Shown one piece after another: positions 46,931 through 58,029 of a DNA stretch of 64,000 nt (its first letter is position 1; each line of letters starts with the position of its first letter). This DNA is from Capsicum annuum (lineage: Eukaryota > Streptophyta > Magnoliopsida > Solanales > Solanaceae): assembly GCF_002878395.1 (NCBI RefSeq), contig NW_025859988.1, forward strand, positions 356,987 through 420,986, written 5' to 3'. Under the pieces are notes generated by a model. The model was not told where the DNA came from. It did not search any database and saw only the letters and a list, made by a program, of their open reading frames with translations. The translations under genes and the position numbers were made by a program.

Positions 46931-48427
46931 TGTTGATGTGTGAGCAGATACTAATAGATTTGAGGCTTTTAACTAAAAATAATTGCAAATTTTTAATCAA
47001 ATTTTGTCATTTTTGAGTGTTTTATATTTGATTTTGTAGTAGAAGCTATGATGCTAGAGAACCAACAAGGATAGAAGCAAAAAAGGTTGAAATCTAAAGC
47101 CAAAAGAAGAGAAGTGTAGCTGACGACATTCTTGATAAATCGTCATCCCTGTGTTAATTTATAAGCTTCATCATCAGCCTTAGATAGACAATGGACCTCA
47201 GTTGAAAGTTGTGATGACATTTCATGATAAGCCATCAAGAAGTTGATAGGTCGTCAAAATTATCGTCAGTCTAAGGTAGAACATAGGAGCTGAGGTAGAT
47301 AAGTGATGACATTCATGATAATTCATCAAAGATATGATATACCATCACAGTTCGTCGTTAGCCTAAGGCAACGAATGTCAAAATCAAAGAGGAGCTGACA
47401 ACATTTTAGGTAAGTCGCCAGCCTCCTCATAAGGCATCACAAATGGAGTCACCTGCCCGAGAGATTGCTGCAATCTATGATTTTGTTTTCATAATTAGGG
47501 TGAACTATTTAAAGCATTTTTTATGGTTTCTAAGGAGCTCAAAACTTCTTTTGTAGACACGTATTTTGTTACTTTTCTCTCTAGTTTCTTGTCATGAAAA
47601 ACAATTAATTTTGAAAAGATTTCTATCATTACTTTGGGGATTCCTATTGTAATCTAATCTGAGAATCATTAGTTATTATTCATCTTGTGGTAAGTTTGTA
47701 CTTCAAATTATGAATTCATCCAGTTGTTTCAATCATTACATCATTAGTGGCTAAACCTCTCTAACCCCAATTATGAGATCTATAGGTTAAGTCTTGGTAA
47801 GATGCTAAGTGTTTAAGATTTAAAATGTAATATGACTCCTTGATATTTCCAAGAAAGTAATCATATTATATTGGTTGCAAATAATAGATAGCACCTGCTT
47901 TGATTTGCTTGAGATAAGAAATCAAATATAGTAGGAAATGAATTATTGACAGGGACTTAGACGCACTAAAAACTTGCATTTAATAATTGACGTTGTTACA
48001 AGGTTGATTAACCTGAGGTAAAGCCTGGTCAGTGAATATAAATTTCCTAAGTCCGAGGGGATTAAGTAATTAAATGCTTAAGTTGTTCGAGAGGCATTTA
48101 GGCATAACTTCGATAAATATAATCTGTTGTCCTATTTACTGTGAGAATCTTGAATCACTATTAGCATCTGTCAAGTACCAAAACCCATAGTGAACATAAT
48201 TTTCTATAAACTATTGATTACATACCCTAAAGATAAAGTGACCAACAATTATTTGTTAAACTCAAAACCCTCTATTTTGGGAAACATCCAACTATCAGTT
48301 GATTAACTCACAAATGATTTAACTTTACACCATATTCCCTGTGGGAGTCGACCCCAACCTAGTTGGGTTATATATTGGCAACGATCTCTTACATTCTTAT
48401 TAGAGAGGTATAGTTTGAGGGTTATCA
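46931..48427 (+). repeat. 3' LTR of element G
   Basis: Complete: starts TGTTGATGTGTG, ends GAGGGTTATCA, 1.5 kb. It aligns with 38412-39825. Sequence after 48427 (TTCATACTTTGGCC) continues the LTR of F at a point matching 33055, which proves the insertion site. A TATA-like box is at 47516-47523. Confidence 0.85.
47119..47455 (+). promoter_or_regulatory. Dyad cluster in G 3' LTR
   Basis: Counterpart of 38510-38850 with the same order of GACGACATT, GATAAGCCATCA, GATAGGTCGTC and related units. It keeps CpG sites (for example GACGACATT) at places where the 5' LTR has TG or CA. Confidence 0.45.
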
Positions 48428-49082
48428 TTCATACTTTGGCCAAAAAGTATAAGCTAATGTAAGTTATCATATCTATAACTGCAATTTATATAAATATGGG
48501 AATAATCTGAATAATATGTACCTTCATTGGCTCATATTTCTCTGGAATGTAAACATACCCAACTCAGTGCTCAAAACTACTCCCTTTAAATCTGTATTAT
48601 CATTCTGTAGGAAATCTACTTTAAAATCTAGAATAAGGGTTTGCAATGAAAACCAGTTATGCATCTATCTATTTTAAACTGTAATCAAAACTAATATTTT
48701 TTTTGTAAACTGTAATAAAACTGTAATGTGGATTCCATATCTCCGCTGAGGATCGAAAGATCAAATCTTTGTCAAAATCTACAAAAAAAGCTAGTCATAG
48801 GGTGCTTAAAAGCAAAATCTTCTCAGAATATCAATACTTAACTAGGGATTGAAACCCATGCTTTAAACTCATATCAAATAATCACAAAGTTCATGCTCAA
48901 AAATCAAAATCTTTAAATTCTTGGATAATTCTAGTCAAGATATTGTGATTCAACTGTCAATATATATAAAATCATTTCACACACATAAACATGCAAAAGT
49001 AGAGATGTAATTCATCATTTAATCACTTGTAACATAAACATCTTCAAATAATGATAATTTAGTATGAACTCATGACTGTTAA
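48428..49082 (-). repeat. 5' LTR of element F, first piece
   Basis: Aligns with about 33055-33690 of F's 3' LTR (CATACTTTGGCCAAAAAGTA, AACATACCCAACTCAGTGCT, GCATCTATCTATTTTAAAC). The part next to the primer-binding site (matching 32083-33054) is deleted. Confidence 0.8.
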
Positions 49083-50475
49083 TGTCACGACTTGAGCCGA
49101 GGACCTAGCCGCAATGAGCATCCCGAACCCTGTAGGCTCGGACGCTCTTCTAAATCTGGTAATCATGCATGAAATTCATATAATATGAAGAAAATTGTTG
49201 AAATATAAAACAATACAGAATCATGATCAATATCATAATTCAATTGAACAATCTAGAACAGAATCCATAAACCTTTAACAACGTCTAACATCAGTATACG
49301 AAATCTCTAAAAACTGAAAATGACATTTATCTAAAATATGCAATAAGGCACCCAGTCGGACCAAGAATCAAAATAAAATGACAATAAAAAGTTTCATAAC
49401 TAGGCCTTCTGAAGTGAGGGAGGCTCACCAGCTGTAAACTTCAAACAAGTCAATCTACTGAATAACAGGACCCCAAGACTGTGTCTTAAAATCCTGAAAT
49501 ATAGTGGGTCAATATAGATGTACTAGTATGCAGATCAATCTAAAATAATGTTATTTTATATATAACATAAGTGAGAGCATTTCATAAAACATCATGCATG
49601 AAGTAATTAAAAATACATTGGTAATTTCAATGATCTTAAAAGGATTTAGACAATGCAGTTCTATTCTTTGTATTACTACAGAGCTAGGTGGTACACCCAA
49701 CATATTTTAAAGTTTCCCATGGGCAATATGGGATCTGCAATTAACTCGACGGTCAAGCACCCAACCTAAGTTCGCCACAAGGGTTGAAGTATCTAAATCT
49801 GATACTCCCCAGGGCACTAGGCCAGTGTATAATCCCATTTTGGGAAAATCATCAACCCATATCTGCAAAACACAATTTCAGGCAATGAATCATATGATTC
49901 ATACCTTTTTTGGGTAACCACCTAACTCTCTTAGTACCCATTTTTAACCCATTCTAAACATGCATCTTTATGAATTCAAAATCTGAAATCTAAAATGAAA
50001 TCTATATTCTGTTCTAAGTTTACCATGGCCTTATCAGATTTAGTATTGTTATACCAAGACATGCAAGGCATGTTTCTGATCCATAATTATGATAAAAAAA
50101 ATCTCTTCTTTTAAAATATAAATCTTGGACCACCATACTTCAAACAATTCAAAAGGTGCATACTTCAAACATTCATTAGATCATGTAAAAATCATTCTTT
50201 TCAGCATTTCAATGATTATGTGGTGGTCATGAAACTAGTGACAAAACATGCAATCTTCTTCATAAACATCTTTAACCTCTAACACCAAGTTAAGTAGCCC
50301 CTCTTCAATGCAAGTCCAGGATTAAGTCTCAACAACCATAATACCTTTTTTATCACACTTTTCAAAATACATTCAAATGAAACATGACTTATGAAAACAT
50401 AAAATTTTTAAATAGGAGAGGGATTTCCAATGTTTGATGCTTTCAATTCAACATTTAAACTCATCAAGTGCATAC

Positions 50476-50512
<37 letters not shown>

Positions 50513-51370
50513 AGTAAGAGTTCAATTTTTAACGGGAGGCATCAAAACCTAAGCAATAATATCATTGAAGAGTTCATAATACATAATTATAAACGTAAAT
50601 CTCAATACCCCTTTTTAAATTCATGATTTCTAAAATTTAAACCATATTAAAAGTGTTTTCAACAAGCCCATGAAATTTAGGAAAATCCCCACATATCGTA
50701 ATTGCGAAGAATAATGAAGAAATTTCAAAAAGATTTAACCTTGAAGCTTGATTGACTAAATCCTAGTTGGTTTATCCTATTGGGGTCTTGAAAGATAAAT
50801 TAGGGATCTTAGAGAGTTGAAATGTTATTTGTGACCTAATATCATTTAAGGATATTTAGGAATGAAATTTAGGTAAGGGAATATGACTAAAATGCCCCTA
50901 GACTCTTTAGGAATTTAAATAACACATAAAACTACTTTAGATTTGCATCAGGTTTCGTGTCGGAGAGTAGTCGACGCAATTCATCAAGATCACATTGGCT
51001 TACTACCTCACACAGAAAATGCCATAACATTTCACTCGATTGTCGGATATTGGAGAAATTAACATCTTTGGAATTCTAATTCAATTATCTACAATTTGGT
51101 GGGTCTTGATATGAAAAATTCTATGTGTACAAAAGTTATACATGTTCAAATTATACCCTTGAAGAATCACCTATCAAACTTTTGATGAATGAATGACTCT
51201 TAGATAAACTTTGCTCCAAGTGATTTTTATGAACACTTTTCACCTCATAATAACTTCATTCACTAGGATATGGATCATGACACACAAATTTAAATATAAA
51301 CCATGGAATTAGATCTTATGTATGTTGGAATGACGGTTCACTTTCTAGATCAAAAATATGTGGTGTAATA
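49083..51370 (-). repeat. Solo LTR of family B
   Basis: Starts TGTCACGACTTGAGCC and ends GTGGTGTAATA, 2.29 kb, matching the LTRs of element B over its length (for example CAAGGCACCCAGTCGGACCA against 9928). It is flanked by gttaa (49078-49082) and gtaaa (51371-51375), a one-mismatch target duplication, and F's LTR continues on both sides. It is therefore a solo LTR left by LTR-LTR recombination. A (TA)16 run lies inside. Confidence 0.85.
50479..50511. repeat. (TA)16 microsatellite
   Basis: Sixteen perfect TA units inside the B-family solo LTR. The two LTRs of element B have short ATATATACA-type sequence at the matching place (5050, 11127), so the run expanded in this copy. Confidence 0.9.
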
Positions 51371-51958
51371 GTAAATCATATAATTTCATTTAGTTTCAAC
51401 TGTAAAAACTAGTATTTGGCACAAGGATGAAAGAATTATCCTTGTTCATAACCCCATATATGAGATTATCCTTGTTCTTTGAGCTCGGGTTTTTGTTCTT
51501 TGAGAAGAAAAATATGAATAATGAAGCATCTTTGCTATTTGGGGCTAAAATTGTGTATTTTAGGCAGATTTGGGTGAGGTTAAATAACACAATTACCCCC
51601 ATAAATCCATCATTTAACAATATATAAATTAGGTACCAACGCGATAAGTAAGGTATCGTATTGAAATAGCCAACACGACGCATCTACATCATGTCGATGT
51701 TCTATTGTGGCCAACCAAACATGCCCCAAACATTGTCTAAAAATTCTAAAACTCACCCCGGAGATACTATGGACTACCCTAATTATAAAAAAAAACTTAG
51801 AAATTGACATTCAAGGACCGGAAAGGTCGAGAATAAAATCATCAAAGTTTAGAGGCCAAAACTCACACTATGTCTCCAACACTTCACGAAAATATTAGGT
51901 CCTAAGTCTCTGGTGTGCCTATTTTTAGCTGAATTTAACAAGAAAGAATATGGTTATG
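51371..51958 (-). repeat. 5' LTR of element F, second piece
   Basis: Aligns with 33690-34448 (GAATAATGAAGCATCTTTGC, CTAAGTCTCTGG) with a deletion of roughly 130 bases relative to the 3' LTR. The end near 51958 is less exact than the left copy. The frames at 51396-51898 on both strands are chance frames. Confidence 0.75.
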
Positions 51959-52282
51959 ACCTATTATGGGTGACTCTCTTGTTTTGAGGGTACATTTTTT
52001 ATGAATATGGGTGATTTGTTACTATGTCTTGTATTGAGCAATTAGCATTAGTTTGCTAACTTGGAGAATCAATTCTTGAGCCTAGGATGTTCTGGAGTAG
52101 TGTTCTTGAACTTTCCATTGTGTACAAAAGATCCTTAGTGTTGAAACTTGCATCTTTTATAGTCATTGGAGTACTAGGTTGAATGTCTTTCTTGTAGTAG
52201 AAGTGTAGAGTCTTCTTAGCTTATGATGTTTATAATGAAGAGTTTTTCGAGGATGAAGATATCTTTAAGTGTGGGGTGGTGA
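51959..52282 (+). other. 3' untranslated end of element E with purine tract
   Basis: Continues E after the insertion of F. It ends AAGTGTGGGGTGGTGA directly before an LTR start TGTTGGATG, a plausible purine tract. No coding sequence. Confidence 0.55.
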
Positions 52283-53797
52283 TGTTGGATGTATTTATGC
52301 ACTCTAGTATGGTTATCCGAGCTTATCTAACCTTGTTTTAAAGACAATTCAGATGTTTATGTGCTAATAATTATATAAACATGCATATAAGTGTCCAAGT
52401 ATATTCTTATAATGTTTAAAGATGTTCTTACATGATTTTGCATTCAAATTGGTCATTTAGAGTCTAGACGAGAAAACCTCTATTCTTTGTTAAGTTTCTA
52501 GTTAATCGTCTAGAGTGTTGTGTTGTTTTGATCTAATTTGGGGTGTTTAATTTTCTAGGTGGATTTGTGAGTTAATTATAATGATATATGAAGGTTATAC
52601 AAGAATCAAATCAAGTGGAAACAACATAAAAGGGTTGGAGCGGTCCAACTGAAGTACAAATTGCAAAATGGCAAACTTAGGATACCAGGGAGCTCAATAC
52701 AATATCGCGGTAGATGGTAAAATGACATTGGCTATATTCTAGTAGATCAATGTTTTTGCACCGCGTAGCATTCTTATAGAGTTGAGCCCACTGGAGTGTT
52801 TTCGTGACGACTAAATCCTAAAGTGTCAACTTTCAGTAGCTTGCCACAATTAGGTAGCATCACGGAGCATATAGCGATGAGCACTATAGTGCAATGCAGT
52901 GATGTACAAAAGCAGGAATTTTTGCCATCTATAAAAGAAACACATGGGATCAATTAAAATATTGATCCTTAGATGACTAGGACAAGATTGGGAGGTTGTT
53001 TCACTTTATTTATAGGTTCTTATTCCTTAATTTAGATTATTTATGGGGTTGATCCCTCATACAATTAACTGGATGGAAATTATGAACGTGAGTAGCTAAA
53101 AACTCTCTTTCAACAGTTAAAGCCAAGAATGTGAACATTATTGTTTTGAATTGATTTCATTTAATTTGGTTGCTTGTTTATTCTTGTTATAATAATTTTT
53201 AGGATTGATCACTCTTAGAATGCATATATTGTCAACCTTTTTATCTCACGAAAAGTAATAGGGAGATGGAATATGGGGATGAATAAAGTAGGGATTTTAT
53301 TCTTTTATGAAAGAAGGAATTCAAATTAGCATCTAGGACAAGGATGTACCTAGAAACCTTACTAGACTCACAAGTAGGAGGATAGCTTAAAGAACTTAAT
53401 TGGATTATTACATCCCTACTCAATAAGGTATTTGTAATGTCCAAATTAGGTAAACGGTTAGAGGTTGGGAGACCAAGATTATTTAATTAACCCTACGAAT
53501 CAATAACCAAGATAAGCGAGTAAACGAATGAAGTTCAATGACATAGTATAATTTTTTGAAGTGCTTTGAACCTTTGATTTAATCTATTGATTGTCTCAAG
53601 TTTTTTATTTTATGCATTTCTTACTTTACTTTAGTTAGAAATATTCAAAACTCCTGTTTGGTTACGCTTGCACTAGATTGATCTAAATTGTAAACTGAAA
53701 TCAAATAGTTGTTAGAACAAGTCCTTGTAGGATTGACATTCGTGTTTCTTGAAGGCCACTATATTACTTGTTAGATCACGTACACTTGCATGTGCAC
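52283..53797 (+). repeat. 3' LTR of element E
   Basis: Starts TGTTGGATGTATTTATG and ends near GTGCACTTGGGCA, about 1.5 kb. From 52557 on it aligns with 26937-28197. It contains a dyad block (52700-52910; for example CACGGAGCATATAGCGATGAGC) followed by TATAAAAG. Confidence 0.75.
52930..52936 (+). promoter_or_regulatory. TATA-like box in E 3' LTR
   Basis: TATAAAA in CTATAAAAGAAA, conserved with 27311 in the 5' LTR and lying directly downstream of the dyad block. Confidence 0.55.
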
Positions 53798-54100
53798 TTG
53801 GGCACTTCAATCTTCCAAAAATAAGGTGAAGTAGTATTGTATAGTCACTATCGATGGAGAGTTACTTCTACAAAGTTAGTAATTGTTTAAAGTCTTTTCT
53901 GACTTTGATTTTTTGCATCATGTTGAGGGTAGTTGTGCGAATAACTTTACCTATCCTTGAGAGATACTTGTTGGTGATAATGAAGTTCAAATTCATTGTG
54001 ATCATTTGTTAATAGAAATAGTCTTAAAAGTGGCATCGTTTCACTAAATAAGGAGTATTATTGCTTGAGGACAAGCAAATTTTTAATTTGGGGTACTTAA
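53798..54100 (+). other. 3' untranslated end of element C with purine tract
   Basis: No coding sequence. It ends GAGGACAAGCAAATTTTTAA and TTTGGGGTACTTAA, the phrase and purine tract that precede Athila LTRs. Assigned to C because E inserted between 18870 and here in the proposed order; this is inference. Confidence 0.5.
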
Positions 54101-54774
54101 TGAGTGGTAAATTTACCACTCATATATACCAAATTTATGCACATTACGATAATTAAATCATACAAATGAGAAAAATTTGTCATTTTAATGAACTAATTCC
54201 CATGTTTTGTAGGTTCATAGGTAAATACAGGAAAACAAGTGAAGTGAGCATAAAAGAGAACAAAATAGGAAAAGTAGTGCCAAAAGTTTGAAAAGTAAGA
54301 TCTGGTATCGACCTCAATTACTGCAATTGTGGTCTGAGAGCTGCAATTGCTGCCAACATAGAGAACTCGATTAGTTTAATGCGATCGAGGGAGCCGCAAT
54401 ATTTATCAAGCACCAGTGATAGCGATAGAGAGGAAAATAGTCCAGTGGAAGTTTTGTAATTTCCCATAGCTAGTTCAAATTTTCTATAAGGCGAAAACCC
54501 TTTTAATTATTTTTTTTGGTAAAATCCCTACTAAATTTGGAAAGTTATCTAATTCTAATGTGTTTAACGAGTTCCTAAGTTTATTATTGTGTTATTATGT
54601 GTGGAAAAACTAATTTATAGTGTGTGAAGTTCAATTGAATCAATTCATGAGCCAAGCAATAAGTTAAAGATCAAAGTGGGTAAGACTAGTCTTAGCTTGA
54701 GTTTCTAGTTCACCGTTCTTGATTTTGTGTTGTGTAAAGCTCTAATCCATGGTGTTTGATGTTATATAATGGTT
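54101..54774 (+). repeat. LTR start of an Athila-like element (probably C 3' LTR)
   Basis: Begins with a perfect 22-base palindrome (54101-54122): TGAGTGGTAAA followed by its reverse complement. A dyad block with ATTGCGG-like units follows at 54300-54430, comparable to 14860-14925. Past 54560 the alignment to C's 5' LTR is uncertain. At about 54775 sequence of E-type LTR takes over. Confidence 0.55.
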
Positions 54775-55925
54775 GGTAAGTTGATTATTATTACATATGA
54801 ATTATATGAAAGTTGTAAATCAAGTTTAAAGAAAAACACAAGGCTGGGAATCGATCAACGAAAACACAAGACATGGCTTGACGTAAAACGGACACGGTTG
54901 ATGTCACCAGCGCGTGTAGGACCATACAAAGGGTGTTGCAGAACATTTCATGAATAGGAATCTTCATATGGGGTTCAAAACAGTGTTCCCTTTCGATTTT
55001 CCAATGGCAAGACCCCTATAATGGTGAAATGACCCTCTCAACGCAACCTTTGTTCCATCGACGGCATAAATCTGGGTCCTATAAATAGGACTCTTCTATA
55101 TGTTGTTATACACCTTGGACGTCTTTGAGACTTGGATAGGGGCCGTAAAACACTTCAATTAAGGTTTTTATTCCTCTACATTTGCTTATTTATGGATTAT
55201 TTCATGTATTCATTCATCTTGTTTATGGTTATGCAATTAGTGGCTAAATCCCCCTTCTCGGGGTTAAGTCCAAGAACATGATTTCTTTTTCTTTGAATTA
55301 AGTTTGTTTTTATTTGATATCATATTTTGTTTATCCTTGTTTTTTAAATTAGTAATTAACCTTATAATACACCTCTTTTCGTCTTTTGAGCCCGGGAAGG
55401 GAAATAAGAGGATAAAACGTGGGGGTAAATAGTGTAGGTTTTTTATTCTTTTACAAAATAAGGGAATTAAATTAGCATCTAGGCTAGGGATATACGTAGA
55501 AACCTTACTTGGTTTACTACGGGGTTAAATATAAATACTTTTAGCATAGTTCTCACATTCTTTCTCAACGATGTAGTTGTGGGTCTAAGTTAGAAAGATG
55601 GTTAGAGGTTGGGATACTATGATCATAAAATTAATATCATGAGTCAACAACAAATATAAGTAACTTAACTAATAAAGTTCAATAGCATAGTATGATTGAT
55701 CGTAGTACCTTAACCCCAGGTTTAATACTCAGTGATTGTCCAATTAATTTATTTTTCACGTTGTTTACTGTACTTTAGTTTTCAAATTCCACCTCTTTAA
55801 TCTCAACAGTCAACTAGAATAGGATATTTTTCAACACATGTCCATATGGGATCAATACTTGACTTCTAAAAGGCCTTTTTACTACTTGGCGAGACCACAT
55901 ACACTTTTGTGTGTGTTTGGGTGCA
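54775..55925 (+). repeat. E-type LTR fragment
   Basis: Resembles 52557-53797 (GTTGATTATTATTACATATG, CTATAAATAGGAC, GTGGCTAAAT, ACACTTTTGTGTGTG) but is quite diverged. It begins at the same internal LTR position as the truncated E 5' LTR. Either it is an old insertion or the LTR of C has a mosaic structure. Two frames inside (54769, 55838) have no domain. Confidence 0.5.
55080..55087 (+). promoter_or_regulatory. TATA-like box in E-type LTR fragment
   Basis: TATAAATA in CCTATAAATAGGAC, at the place matching TATAAAAG of the E LTRs. Confidence 0.45.
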
Positions 55926-56876
55926 ATAGAAAACTTCTCATAGCTATTTTTCAAAGGATTTTAGTTGTAATTGAGTTTGAATTGAGAATATTCTTACATT
56001 TCCACTTCAATGGATTCACTGAATGACAATTTTTGAATATTTCTTTTCTAAAACCTCATGAGTATCTAAATATCTATTTTGGGGTTTTGTTGGACTAGGG
56101 TGAAAATATGTGTAGATCTTGATTGTTAGAGTAGGTTCTTGATTAATGATGTTAGGTTTTCCAAATACATGCTTGTTGAATTATAATTTGTGGGTGAAAG
56201 CCTCAAACATCAAAAATATCACATCATCCTTTAAAATGGTTATGGGCATTCTTTTAGATCATATATAATACTTGAAAGAGAGATAAAGTGACAAGGGATT
56301 GGTCAACAATAGTTATATCTTAGATTATTCCTTTACATTATCTTTGAAATAAGGATGGATTTAGAGTTTTCTCTATCTTGGGCATCTTCTTAGAAAGAGG
56401 GATTCCCATTTGAGGTTTTGGTTGTTTTGTTTTCTACACCCAAGAGATATACTAAATGATCTATGGGTGAAATTTTGGTTTTTGGTTGAAAAACCAATAC
56501 CAAAACCCCTAACCTAGCCTACCCATGAAGTCATTAACTAGAGTTTTTGTTTTATTCTCATATATCCATACATTATTTGCCCCTAGGAAACATAATCTCA
56601 AGATTCTTTTCCTAATGAAATTTTATCTACAATTGTAGCTCTTAATTTCTAGTTTAGGTAGATTTTGTTACAACAAACTTTCAAACTGTACCAACAATTT
56701 TAATTTATGTTTTACTTTTTCTCTATGTTACGCGTTACCACTAAGTAGCCTTTAACACCTCTAGGATTTTACTATTGGTTACACTCATCATGGATTGAAC
56801 CCCAACTCAAGTTGGGTTATAATATTTGACAACGATCACCTTGACCATAAATCATGAAATATGTTGAACGTGATCG
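55926..56876 (+). repeat. Right part of C-type 3' LTR
   Basis: Aligns with 15085-15985 of C's 5' LTR, including GTGGGTGAAAGCCTCAAA, CTTGAAAGAGAGATAAAG and GGGATTCCCATTTGAGG. It ends with CCCCAACTCAAGTTGGG, a dyad, then a degraded GAACGTGATCG where intact LTRs have GAGCGTTATCA. Confidence 0.65.
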
Positions 56877-56989
56877 CTTGCTAATTTTAATTGAAATCAT
56901 AGCCTTGACCTATATTTAGTTTCCTAAGTACAAAGTGATAAACAACTAAGGCCTAATATGCTATTGGAGCATGATTCTCATAAGGCATA
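56877..56989 (+). other. Unassigned stretch before element H
   Basis: No LTR end, primer-binding site or continuation of element A's integrase could be recognised here. Confidence 0.4.
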
Positions 56990-58020
56990 TATCAATTCTA
57001 ACCTTCCTACTTTAATGGGAAACATTTAACCAATTGAAAGATAAGGATAGAAATGCATGAAGTCCTTTATGATGTGAAGGTATGGAAATTGTTCAATATT
57101 GGAGATATTTTACCTGTTCCAGCTAACAGAGATGGAAAGAATTTTGATAATGGTCAAGCATAAATAAAGAAGATTCCAAATCTTGAGGATCTCACAAATA
57201 AATAAATAAAAACCTTTAAAATAACTCAAGGGCAAAGAATGTGCAGCACAATGCAATCAATGGTTAAGAATATGACGAGATTTATGGCTATGAAATAGCC
57301 AAGGAAATGTGAGACAATATATAAGTCACATATGAAGGAAATATTAAGATGAAGAAAATTCTTGTATGTGTATTGATTTATGAATATAAAATTTTAAAGA
57401 TGAAATATGGAGAAACCATTGAAGAAATATTTGCTAGATTTGGAAAAATCACTAGTGAACTCAAAGCTGCATGAAAGACATAGTATAAAATATCAGATCA
57501 CCAGGATTTTGAAAATCTTACCGCGCTAACGGGTCTTTAAACTTGTGGCTCTTGAAAACATAAATTTGAACAAGATGACTTATGATGGATACGATGGGAT
57601 CTTGTTGCCTTTGAAAAGGCTTATCTGAAAATGAAAGATCAACTTCATAATAAGTATAATATAGTAGTTTTTAAAACTTCAATAAGTAAGAAGACAACAC
57701 CTTAGATGAAGATGAACTTGCTATTATTGCTAGGACACTAGTTTATAGCAACATAATATCTAGAAATGAAAGAAAGGGAAACCAAACTAGCGAAAAGGAA
57801 AGAAAATGACAGAGTACAATAGGAATGATGGAAAATGCTACAACTGTGGAAACTATGGCCACCTCGCTTATGGTTGTCTTAAAGATAGAAATAACTCTCT
57901 AAAGGAATTCAAAAATCTTTCAATAGTCAAAGTGATAAATACCACTATAAAAAGTAAAATGACAACATTAGAGATGACTATGTCATGGGTATTGGTCAAT
58001 CTAGTTAGGTAAGTACTGAA
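56990..58020 (+). pseudogene. gag: copia gag of element H with zinc knuckle
   Basis: MHEVLYDVKVWKLFNIGDIL (57053-57112) is the N-terminal part of a UBN2-type copia Gag. Further pieces are YGETIEEIFARFGKI (57407-57450), and KISDHQDFENL (57487-57520). The open frame 57806-58012 has the knuckle CYNCGNYGHLAYGC at 57836-57877 with all four zinc ligands kept. Confidence 0.75.
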
Positions 58021-58029
58021 TCTTGTAAT

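Larger units (their letters stand above)
38412..48427 (+). mobile_element. Element G: Athila-like Ty3 retrotransposon with full pol
   Basis: 5' LTR (first ~95 bases missing), tRNA-Asp site, gag, protease, RT, RNase H, integrase, hairpin remnant, 1.4 kb untranslated region, purine tract and complete 3' LTR. All domains are in the order expected for Athila-type elements, with many stops and frameshifts. It inserted into the 5' LTR of F: sequence from 48428 continues F's LTR. The left flank is lost through a deletion. Confidence 0.85.
32083..51958 (-). mobile_element. Element F: Ty3 element, largely deleted, with three passengers
   Basis: The left end is a complete 3' LTR (32083-34448), then a purine tract and integrase on the minus strand to 35793. 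The rest of the interior is missing. Two pieces of the same LTR (48428-49082 and 51371-51958) form the right end. Inside lie a D-family LTR, element G and a B-family solo LTR. A deletion joining 38411 to 38412 explains the missing RT, gag and part of the 5' LTR. The outer flanks are both element E sequence. Confidence 0.7.
26937..53797 (+). mobile_element. Element E: Athila-like gag-protease element (split by F)
   Basis: The left part is 26937-32082 (partial 5' LTR, tRNA-Asp site, gag, protease, hairpin, untranslated region). The right part is 51959-53797 (untranslated end and 3' LTR). The two LTR parts align from 26937/52557 onward with the same TATA box and end. Element F and its passengers lie between. 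There is no RT or integrase, so E depended on a helper, perhaps a relative like G. Confidence 0.75.
14859..56876 (+). mobile_element. Element C: Athila-like gag-protease element (split by E)
   Basis: The left part is 14859-18870 (partial 5' LTR, gag, protease, hairpin, 3' untranslated part) and the proposed right part is about 53798-56876 (3' untranslated end, purine tract, LTR pieces). Everything between is nested insertions. The LTR pieces 15085-15985 and 55960-56876 align with the same internal landmarks, which is the main evidence for joining the halves. No RT or integrase is seen, so C resembles a gag-only terminal-repeat element that needs helper enzymes. The left edge lacks the LTR start. 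Confidence 0.6.

Noticed and set aside
50479..50511. (TA)n run as a possible origin or scaffold site
   Set aside because: Simple microsatellite expansion inside an LTR; no further signals.
51396..51898. Several frames on both strands of 63-95 codons
   Set aside because: They lie in the LTR of F; the matching 3' LTR copy does not preserve them.
57806..58012. Stand-alone CCHC zinc-finger gene
   Set aside because: The knuckle is flanked by copia Gag sequence and followed by copia pol, so it is part of element H.
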